From Draconibacterium mangrovi (GTDB lineage Bacteria > Bacteroidota > Bacteroidia > Bacteroidales > Prolixibacteraceae), in NCBI RefSeq assembly GCF_010586825.1, contig NZ_JAAAGB010000003.1, forward strand, positions 478,048 to 542,047: a stretch of 64,000 nt of DNA. Reading direction: 5' to 3'. The translations under genes and the position numbers were made by a program. Positions 57,704 through 64,000 of this stretch are shown in pieces. The notes beneath the pieces are model-generated. The model made no database searches. It was not told the DNA's origin and saw nothing but the letters and a program-made list of their open reading frames with translations. The stretch's first letter is position 1; every line of letters begins with the position of its first letter.

Positions 57704-59158
57704 ATGAAAAGATTAAAATTTATTTTCCTGATCGTACTCTGTAACTTGCTGTTTTCACAGCAGATGCATGCAGCGATAAAACTTCCGGCAATTGTGTCGT
57801 CGAATATGGTTTTGCAACATAACACTACCGTTGAACTTTGGGGCTGGGCCGATGCTAACGAAAAGATTACCATTGAAGCTTCGTGGTTAAACAAAGCCAT
57901 AAACGTTGAAGCCGATAACAATGGTGACTGGCGTTTGGAGGTAAAAACAACCGATAGCAAAGCACCTCAAATCCTAAAAATTAAAAGTAAAGCCTCGGAT
58001 ATCATTTTGGAAAATATCCTGTTTGGCGAAGTATGGTTGTGCTCGGGACAATCGAATATGCAGCAGCCTGTAAAGGGCTTTGATGGGCAACCTGTATTTG
58101 GTTCGATAGAGGCCATTGCAAAGTCTGCCAACCCTAATTTACGTTTATTTTTCGTAGACAGAAACGGTTCGAAAACGCCTTTGCAGGATGTGGAGAAGTA
58201 CAGTACATGGCAGGAAGCAAGTCCCGCAAATGTTGCAGGTTTTAGTGCTGTGGCTTACTTCTTTGGGCAGCAGTTACAGGAAATTCTGGATGTGCCGGTA
58301 GGAATGATATACACCGCGTGGGGTGGTAGTTCTGTTCAGGCGTGGTTAAGCAAAGAGGAGATAAGCAAGTATCAGGAAGTGAACCTGGATGACGTGGACA
58401 TTTCACAGGGAACCAATCATATTCCTGCTGCCTTGTTTAACGCGATGATCAGCCCGCTGATTCCTTACACTATTAAAGGTGCGTTGTGGTACCAGGGAGA
58501 ATCAAACCGCCTCGAACCGGAGAATTATAAAAAGCTTTTCCCGGCCATGGTAAAAGATTGGCGTACGCGCTGGGGAATTGGCGATTTCCCGTTTTACTAC
58601 GTCCAAATTGCGCCGTTTATGTATGGCGACAACGAAGTGTTTCAGCATGCGAATAATTCAGCTTTTATTCGCGAAACGCAGTTGCACTGCCTTGATCTGA
58701 TTCCGAATTCGGGGATTGCCATTACGATGGATGTTGGTGACGATTATTGTATTCATCCCCCGAGAAAGAAAGAGGTGGCTGATCGTTTGCTCTACAATGC
58801 GCTGAACCAGACCTACGGATATAAAAGCGTAGATTATGCGTCTCCGATTTTTGAAAGTCAGGAAGCAAAAGACGGTGGTTTGATCTTGAAATTTAAAAAT
58901 GCTGAATCCGGGCTTTTTGCTTACGAAGAGCTGGAAGGCTTTGAGATTGCCGGAGAAGATAAAGTGTTTTATCCTGCAGATGCGCAGATTATCAACCACA
59001 AACTCCTTATGGTAAAAAGTGATAAAGTACCCAATCCTGTTGCTGTTAGATACGCCTGGTGTAACTGGATAAACGGAACGCTTTATGATGCCAATCTTTT
59101 ACCGGCATCTTCTTTCAGAACCGACAATTGGGATGATGCAACCCGTGCAAAAGAATAG
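57704..59158 (+). CDS. Sialate O-acetylesterase-like carbohydrate esterase (SASA/DUF303)
   Basis: 484 residues with a Sec signal (about 1-24, MHAAIKL). N-terminal jelly-roll-like domain, then the SGNH-type esterase domain with GEVWLCSGQSNMQQPV (nucleophile Ser near 116), GMIYTAWGGSSVQAWLS, ALWYQGESNRLEPENY, and the DxxH-like segment VGDDYCIHPPRKKEVADRL near the end, giving a Ser-His-Asp set. Family members remove O-acetyl groups from sialic acids or from plant glycans such as xylan and rhamnogalacturonan. No sialidase is nearby, so a plant-glycan role is as likely. It begins 129 bp after the cytochrome gene and ends at a strong terminator. Confidence 0.9.
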   Translation: MKRLKFIFLIVLCNLLFSQQMHAAIKLPAIVSSNMVLQHNTTVELWGWADANEKITIEASWLNKAINVEADNNGDWRLEVKTTDSKAPQILKIKSKASDIILENILFGEVWLCSGQSNMQQPVKGFDGQPVFGSIEAIAKSANPNLRLFFVDRNGSKTPLQDVEKYSTWQEASPANVAGFSAVAYFFGQQLQEILDVPVGMIYTAWGGSSVQAWLSKEEISKYQEVNLDDVDISQGTNHIPAALFNAMISPLIPYTIKGALWYQGESNRLEPENYKKLFPAMVKDWRTRWGIGDFPFYYVQIAPFMYGDNEVFQHANNSAFIRETQLHCLDLIPNSGIAITMDVGDDYCIHPPRKKEVADRLLYNALNQTYGYKSVDYASPIFESQEAKDGGLILKFKNAESGLFAYEELEGFEIAGEDKVFYPADAQIINHKLLMVKSDKVPNPVAVRYAWCNWINGTLYDANLLPASSFRTDNWDDATRAKE

Positions 59159-59200
59159 TAAATAGTGGCTGACAGAACTTAGTAGAAGAAACTTCTGATG

Positions 59201-59231
59201 AAAAAGGCCCCGCGCAATGCGAGGCCTTTTT
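59201..59231. terminator. Bidirectional intrinsic terminator
   Basis: AAAAAGGCC (59201-59209) pairs with GGCCTTTTT (59223-59231), with inner CGC / GCG pairs. It lies between converging genes with A and T tracts on both sides, so it probably ends both transcripts. Confidence 0.82.
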
Positions 59232-59278
59232 CTTTTATCAAAACATTTAAAAAAACGTAGCTCTCATAAACAAATTAC

Positions 59279-60256
59279 TTATTCCAACATTCCTACTTCA
59301 TCGGGTACAGCTTCATATTTCTTTAAAATGGTTACCTCGCCAGGGTGTTTTACCGCGGCATGTGCAGCATATTTAGCTATTTCAATTTTATATGCGTCCA
59401 CCCCGTCAGGCGCATAAGAATTACGCGTAACGTTTTTCTTAAATATCTTCTCGAACCAGGTACAAGCCGCAGTATAACGGCCGTAAGTTGTTTCCAGGTG
59501 GTACCCGTCGCGGTTAAAATGATCGCCAATACATGAGGTGCGGCCGTTTTGAATAGCTGTTCCCGAAGGAATGATAATGTCAATATCAACCAAATCGGCA
59601 GCGCGGTCGATGGCATCTACCAATGACTCGTACATCTTTACCTGGTCGTTATCGTAACTCGGGAAAGCCGTGTGTGTTGAGTTCATTGCATACGCCCAGG
59701 TTTGATGCAACATTAATTTCATTTTCCGATTGGTTGCGTGCGCTTTAACGTAATCAACAAGTCCGGGTAAGGATTCTTCAAAAGTCTCGTACTGCCCCGA
59801 GTTACCGCTCACTTGCTGTAAACTGATATAATCCCATTTTTCATCGGCTATCGCATCTGCCAACCTCGTTTTTGGCCGCTTGGTCTTGCTTCCGTTCTCA
59901 ATTTTCCGATAGTCGTAAGCGGGACTGTCATTTGTTGCATTTTTCAGATGTGTTGTCAAGGAACAACCGCCAATATACAAATTCCCAATCACTACGGAAA
60001 TGCCTTCAGCCTCAGCCAACTCATACAAATATTGTTCAACGGCATCCTGGGAGAAACTGTTACCGATAGCTAAGATGCGTATCGTCTTGTTCTTTTTAAT
60101 TAAGTGCTGACCGTCAGCAATTTCAGTTGATTTTTCGTCTCGTTGTGAATTAGCAGAATATCCTGCCACCGATGTCACACAGAGAATAAACAGTATTATA
60201 AAAATCTGTTTTGTGAATTTTTTAAAAGTTAAATTTTTTATTGAATTCATTTTCAT
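59279..60256 (-). CDS. DUF4886 SGNH/GDSL-like hydrolase
   Basis: 325 residues, signal about 1-34 (GYSANSQ) from Met at 60256 or 60250. DUF4886 pattern: IRILAIGNSFSQDAVEQYLY (block-I Ser) and VVIGNLYIGGCSLTTHLKN. Downstream are WDYISLQQVSGNSG, KLMLHQTWAY and GDHFNRDGYHLETTYGRYTAA, carrying the expected C-terminal Asp/His pair. Probably an esterase acting on glycan substituents; substrate unknown. It lies 11 bp after the GH99-like gene, so the two are co-transcribed. Confidence 0.85.
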   Translation of the reverse strand: MKMNSIKNLTFKKFTKQIFIILFILCVTSVAGYSANSQRDEKSTEIADGQHLIKKNKTIRILAIGNSFSQDAVEQYLYELAEAEGISVVIGNLYIGGCSLTTHLKNATNDSPAYDYRKIENGSKTKRPKTRLADAIADEKWDYISLQQVSGNSGQYETFEESLPGLVDYVKAHATNRKMKLMLHQTWAYAMNSTHTAFPSYDNDQVKMYESLVDAIDRAADLVDIDIIIPSGTAIQNGRTSCIGDHFNRDGYHLETTYGRYTAACTWFEKIFKKNVTRNSYAPDGVDAYKIEIAKYAAHAAVKHPGEVTILKKYEAVPDEVGMLE

Positions 60257-60267
60257 TTTGTTAATTT

Positions 60268-61497
60268 CTATTCATCAAACTCACCCTTCATCACTTTCTT
60301 TACGGCATCGAGATATCCGTACCCGTTCAACATATCGGGCAACAAGTAGCTGCCTTCCACCCATTCGTTCCATGCATTTATGGTAATAAGCTTGGTCTGT
60401 TCAGGATGGCTGTCGGCATATTTTTTTGCTTTGGAAAGTAAGGCTGCAAAACTCTCGGGCGTATTGTGGTAATGTACAACATCGTGGATACCTTTTGCGG
60501 GAAATCTTGGGGTATCATCCCAGCCAATGGAAACGCAAGGGAACAACGGTACGTTTAGGATTGAATCCATTTGTGTTCTGATTTTTACTGAATTCGCACC
60601 GTAAACTAAATAATCTTCATTCATTCCCCCCATATTGTACATGGCCACACTATTGAAACCCATTTGGGTTACTTTCTCTGAAAATTGATCAGCAGCCTCT
60701 TTCGACATGATGGAGCCTCCTCCTTGGTTCCACTGGATGTGCAGCCCAGGAAATCCTGCTTTTTTTACTTCCTCCCTGAAATAATCGAGTGCTTTTCGTG
60801 CTTCTTCAACGCTTCCACCAAAACCTTCCAGCAAGTTGTCAATGCTGAAAATGGAAAATACGGGTTTACCATCGATTTTAAAATAGTTAGGTTGGTTAAA
60901 ATATTGCTTAATTACTCTATCGACGATAATTTTAAAATTGACCCAATCTACAGCTCCATCCCAAAGCAGCGATGTGTCGTCTTTAAACTTGTGCACATTC
61001 CAGTAATTGTGTTTCACATCGTGGTTGGCCCACATGATATAAAACTGCATATCGGAATTGTTTTTTGCTTTTAGAAAGCCATCATTGAGAGCGCTTTCCA
61101 AAAATGGGCCACAATCGAACCAATACCAGTCGAAAACAAAAATATCTACACCATGACTGGTCGCTACATCAATCCATCTCTCCATTACATGAGGATCGTT
61201 GTCCATTTCGTACCCCCAAAGCGGCTGGCGTGGCTGATAATGTCCTTCAAAGCGCGGATCTCCTTTTTTTATTACCTCCCACTCGCCGGTGCCTTCGGGC
61301 CATAACATATCGCCAAAGCGTTCGTCGTGGTGGCACGATGGCCAGATATAAGCTGCTACATGGTAGTCGTCGTTTGTTTTTTCTGTATTCTCCTTTGATG
61401 CACTTTGTTGTTCGGTGCACGAAAACAATGATAAGGATGAACAGATAAAAAGTAAAACCAGGAAATAGTTTTTGCCCTTACCCATTTTAAATTTCAT
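60268..61497 (-). CDS. GH99/WbsX-like lipoprotein
   Basis: 409 residues; start at 61497 or the Met at 61485 (MGKGKNYFLVLLF). Lipobox SLFSC (Cys27 from the first Met). The rest is a TIM-barrel of the glycoside-hydrolase-99-like / WbsX type: YHVAAYIWPSCHHDERFGD, VDIFVFDWYWFDCG, FYIMWANHDV, FKIDGKPVFSIFSIDNLLE and the terminal ITINAWNEWVEGSYLLPD. True GH99 enzymes are endo-alpha-mannanases; many relatives in Bacteroidota loci are untested. Activity therefore uncertain. Confidence 0.82.
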   Translation of the reverse strand: MKFKMGKGKNYFLVLLFICSSLSLFSCTEQQSASKENTEKTNDDYHVAAYIWPSCHHDERFGDMLWPEGTGEWEVIKKGDPRFEGHYQPRQPLWGYEMDNDPHVMERWIDVATSHGVDIFVFDWYWFDCGPFLESALNDGFLKAKNNSDMQFYIMWANHDVKHNYWNVHKFKDDTSLLWDGAVDWVNFKIIVDRVIKQYFNQPNYFKIDGKPVFSIFSIDNLLEGFGGSVEEARKALDYFREEVKKAGFPGLHIQWNQGGGSIMSKEAADQFSEKVTQMGFNSVAMYNMGGMNEDYLVYGANSVKIRTQMDSILNVPLFPCVSIGWDDTPRFPAKGIHDVVHYHNTPESFAALLSKAKKYADSHPEQTKLITINAWNEWVEGSYLLPDMLNGYGYLDAVKKVMKGEFDE

Positions 61498-61548
61498 AAT
61501 ATTTGGATTAAAGTTATTTTTTTAATGTCAAACGAAATCATCAATAAC

Positions 61549-61579
61549 ATGCCACCTTGCTTTTTAATGCCACCTTGCT
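61549..61579. repeat. 13-bp tandem direct repeat
   Basis: ATGCCACCTTGCT occurs at 61549-61561 and again at 61567-61579, an offset of 18 bp, in the gap between the GH97 gene and the GH99-like gene. It may be a small duplication or a regulatory repeat. Confidence 0.6.
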
Positions 61580-61618
61580 ATATATTAGGTAGAATTTTCA
61601 ATTTAATCGCTGAGCACT

Positions 61619-63568
61619 TTATTTCTTTTCAATAATAGCCGCCCAGCCACCACCGGGAGCCATTTTTACTTTTACATTTGAACCAGAATTTACTTCAACA
61701 GTTTCCTGTGCAAAATCAGCAGCATATTTATCAGCGTTCAGTCCGTCTTTCCACACTTTCATGGTGTACGTTCCATTGCCAAGGAAATCAAGTTTTAGTT
61801 CCATTTCACGAGGATCCCAATCGGTTAAAGCTCCAACAAACCATTTATCACCCGAACGACGAGCAACGGCAACATAGTCGCTAACTTTAGCTTCCAACAC
61901 TTTGGTTTCGTCCCAAACCGATGGAACTTCTGAAAGGAATTCCATACATCCCGGCTCTCGGTAATAGTTCGATGGATTATCGGCCAGCATTTGCAGCGGG
62001 CTTTCAAAAACCGGGTACAAAGCCAACTGGTGGCAGCGTGTTCCCTGGCTCATTGGTTCGCTAAATACCGGATTGAAATTCAGTTTAGTTTTGTTGATCA
62101 TCGCTCCTGGAGTGTAGTCCATCGGGCCCGCAACCATACGAATAAAAGGCAAAGTTACATCGTGCTCCGGATCGGGTATATTCGTCCATTTCATATTTTC
62201 CATGCCTTTTACACCTTCATACGAAATTACGTTCGGGTATGCACGGTCCAAACCACTTGGTTTATATGCTCCGTGGAAATCAACCAACAAGTTATGCTCG
62301 GCACATTTGAGGGCAATTTTCTCGTAGAAGTTTACCATCCACTGGTCGTCGCGTTGCATAAAGTCCATTTTAATACCTTTTGCCCCCCACGCCTGAAACT
62401 GATCAAGTGCTTCTTCCAGTTTATCATCCATGGTTTTCCAAACTACCCAAAGAATTACGTCAACATTTTTTTCTTTTCCGTAGTCGATAATCTCTTTTAC
62501 ATCCACATCTTTTTCCAGCTTCATAATATCAGAAAGCACATACCAGCCTTCATCCAGAATGATGTATTCCAATCCGTATTTCGAAGCAAAATCGATAAAG
62601 TATTTGTACGTTTCGGTATTAACACCGGCCACAAAATCAACGCCGTAAATGTTATTGGCATTCCACCAGTCCCAGGCAACTTTTCCCGGCTTAATCCAGT
62701 CGGCGTTTTCAATTTTGCACTCAGGAGCCAGTTTGTAGATCATTTCAGTCTCAATCAACTGGCCATCGTTTTCGGTAACTACCATGGCACGCCACGGAAA
62801 TTCGCGCGGGCCGTTACATTCTGCAATATAATCGGCATATTTTGTTGGTTTTACATCGCGGTCGCTTGTTTGTTCAGTTTCAAGAACTACACCCGGATAT
62901 TTTCCAATCAAAGCATATTTGTTATCATCACATCCACGTAAATACATTCCTGCATAATCCATAAGGTTCGATTCCGAAATGTATGTTTTAACTCCGTTTC
63001 CGCAGTCAACCAGCAAACCAGTTGAAGCAAAACGATCGCTGCCAATTTTCGAAAGTGTTTCGCGCTGATATTCGCGTTCCTGGTGAGTCATCATACTTTC
63101 TTCCTCAGGAAACCAAAGTTTGTTGTCGGCCGGAAACGTAAAAGTAGCCAGCTCGCTTTTCACTTTGTATTCGCCATCTTTCTCCGACACCCAGCGGTAA
63201 GCTGCACCATCGTCGTACGCTCTGAACTGCAACGCGTAACCTTTAAACGACAAGGTCAGCTCTTTGTATTCGTCTTTTATCGTAGCACTTTTACGTTGAA
63301 CAACCGGTGTAAGCACCTGCGATACGCTGTTGGTTTTTGTTTTGCGCACTTTGGCGTCTACTCCCCAAACTGTTCCGTCGTATAATTCCATCAAAATTTG
63401 CGACGGTGCAACAATCGTGCTTCCGTTTAGCAACACCGAGTAGGTAACAGTTTTGTCAACATTCACCTTAACCTGTATTTTTCCCGATGGAGATTCAACT
63501 AAGTATTCCCTAGCTGAAAGGGAGAGAACAAAGGCTATTAGGATAATTAGCATAGATAATCTTTTCAT
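61619..63568 (-). CDS. Glycoside hydrolase family 97 enzyme
   Basis: 649 residues, signal about 1-19 (LSLSAREY). N-terminal beta-super-sandwich (about 20-280; YLVESPSGKIQVKV, YALQFRAYDDGAAYRW), TIM barrel (about 290-560) and C-terminal all-beta domain ending GGWAAIIEK. GH97 holds inverting alpha-glucosidases with Glu bases and retaining alpha-galactosidases with an Asp nucleophile; here GIKMDFMQRDDQ puts Asp at the nucleophile site and YEGVKGMEN supplies a candidate acid/base Glu, which favours the retaining alpha-galactosidase group (inference). Likely periplasmic. Follows the Gfo/Idh/MocA gene by about 100 bp on the same strand. Confidence 0.92.
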   Translation of the reverse strand: MKRLSMLIILIAFVLSLSAREYLVESPSGKIQVKVNVDKTVTYSVLLNGSTIVAPSQILMELYDGTVWGVDAKVRKTKTNSVSQVLTPVVQRKSATIKDEYKELTLSFKGYALQFRAYDDGAAYRWVSEKDGEYKVKSELATFTFPADNKLWFPEEESMMTHQEREYQRETLSKIGSDRFASTGLLVDCGNGVKTYISESNLMDYAGMYLRGCDDNKYALIGKYPGVVLETEQTSDRDVKPTKYADYIAECNGPREFPWRAMVVTENDGQLIETEMIYKLAPECKIENADWIKPGKVAWDWWNANNIYGVDFVAGVNTETYKYFIDFASKYGLEYIILDEGWYVLSDIMKLEKDVDVKEIIDYGKEKNVDVILWVVWKTMDDKLEEALDQFQAWGAKGIKMDFMQRDDQWMVNFYEKIALKCAEHNLLVDFHGAYKPSGLDRAYPNVISYEGVKGMENMKWTNIPDPEHDVTLPFIRMVAGPMDYTPGAMINKTKLNFNPVFSEPMSQGTRCHQLALYPVFESPLQMLADNPSNYYREPGCMEFLSEVPSVWDETKVLEAKVSDYVAVARRSGDKWFVGALTDWDPREMELKLDFLGNGTYTMKVWKDGLNADKYAADFAQETVEVNSGSNVKVKMAPGGGWAAIIEKK

Positions 63569-63672
63569 GTCAGATATTTTTTTGATTTTTTACTCAATAG
63601 TACAAATGAATTGTTTGAAATATACATATATTCTGGTTCTATTGTTTATTTCAAATTAGAAAATGGAATTTG

Positions 63673-64000
63673 CTATAAACGATAGAATTCTTCCCAACCT
63701 TTACGCGGTGTTGGTCCCTGTAGTAAATCGTTTGCCAGCGAACTATTTGTGATCTGCTTGCTCTCGCGATCAAATTTCAGTGTGGTATTCAGGCGTTGCG
63801 CCAGTGTTCCCAAAACAAATACCTGGCTTAGCGGCCCGGAAACTTCAAATGGCGAGCGTGTTTTCTCTTCGCCTTTACATGCCAGTACAAAGTTTTCGAA
63901 ATGACTGGATGGACTTTTGGGAACTTCCGGTAGGTTTTGTTTCACTTTTTCTGCCTTTTTCGACGGCAGTATCGATAAAGTACTTCCGTGCGAGCCTCCT
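63673..64000 (-). CDS. Gfo/Idh/MocA-family oxidoreductase, C-terminal end (partial)
   Basis: The last 109 codons of a protein that continues past the right edge. The sequence (GGSHGSTLSILPSKK ... SHFENFVLACKGEEKTRSPF, SGPLSQVFVLGTLAQRL, ANDLLQGPTPRKGWEEFYRL) matches the C-terminal region of Bacteroidota NAD-dependent sugar oxidoreductases of the Gfo/Idh/MocA group. The Rossmann domain and any Tat leader are outside the window. Same strand as GH97, probably same operon. Confidence 0.78.
   Translation of the reverse strand, partial: GGSHGSTLSILPSKKAEKVKQNLPEVPKSPSSHFENFVLACKGEEKTRSPFEVSGPLSQVFVLGTLAQRLNTTLKFDRESKQITNSSLANDLLQGPTPRKGWEEFYRL

Noticed and set aside
61991..62941. 316-codon open frame on the plus strand
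   Set aside because: Lies wholly antisense to the well-supported GH97 gene, with no signal or domain; a shadow frame.

Overview
This AT-rich window comes from a polysaccharide-degrading member of the Bacteroidota. The signs are SusC/SusD pairs, hybrid two-component regulators, an ECF sigma/FecR pair, lipoproteins with acidic residues after the lipobox cysteine, type IX secretion (T9SS) sorting domains, and promoters of the TTTG / TAnnTTTG kind. T9SS signals together with a membrane-anchored nine-haem cytochrome fit a free-living Marinilabiliales/Prolixibacteraceae-like bacterium better than a gut Bacteroides, but that placement is inference. I saw no rRNA, tRNA, CRISPR array or insertion sequence.

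Layout. (1) 1-3469, minus strand: the start of a polysaccharide utilization locus (PUL) under ECF sigma/anti-sigma control: sigma factor, FecR-like anti-sigma factor, and a SusC transporter with an N-terminal STN domain that runs off the left edge. (2) 3470-4612: gene-free, with a terminator. (3) 4613-31498: PUL A. The minus-strand genes, in order of transcription, are a stand-alone GH2 sugar-binding-domain lipoprotein, a GH2 enzyme split from its LamG/T9SS tail by an A11 run, a cysteine-rich V4R-like protein, SusC, SusD, GH42, a PKD lipoprotein, GH30, a 922-residue secreted glycosidase-like protein, GH43, GH2 and GH43. A divergent hybrid two-component sensor (27455-31498) sits at the head. 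GH42 + GH2 + GH30 + GH43 suggests a beta-galactan or arabinogalactan side-chain substrate (inference). (4) 31753-32196: a TIGR04076-like protein. (5) 32328-52249: PUL B, with its own divergent hybrid sensor. It holds SusC, SusD, a repeat-containing surface lipoprotein, five CE1-like esterases and two type-B carboxylesterases, but no glycoside hydrolase. (6) 52745-57574: a membrane-anchored protein with a DNA-binding-like head and a sugar-binding-like exterior, divergent from a three-gene dehydrogenase operon (Tat small subunit, GMC flavoprotein, nine-haem cytochrome c). (7) 57704-64000: further carbohydrate genes: a sialate-O-acetylesterase-like enzyme, a DUF4886 SGNH hydrolase, a GH99/WbsX-like lipoprotein, GH97, and the end of a Gfo/Idh/MocA oxidoreductase.

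Working model. In PULs A and B the hybrid sensors probably bind oligosaccharide in the periplasm and activate the adjacent divergent operon. Short repeats in helical phase (11 and 22 bp) in both divergent promoter regions are candidate operators. SusC/SusD and surface lipoproteins import the glycan. PUL A cuts glycosidic bonds, whereas PUL B appears devoted to removing ester decorations such as feruloyl, coumaroyl or acetyl groups. Stem-loops occupy nearly every intercistronic gap above about 45 bp and may set relative expression within each operon.

Two coding regions carry evident frameshifts, the GH2/LamG pair at 24194-24204 and the carboxylesterase at 32405-32407. Whether these are mutations, slippage sites or sequence errors cannot be decided here.
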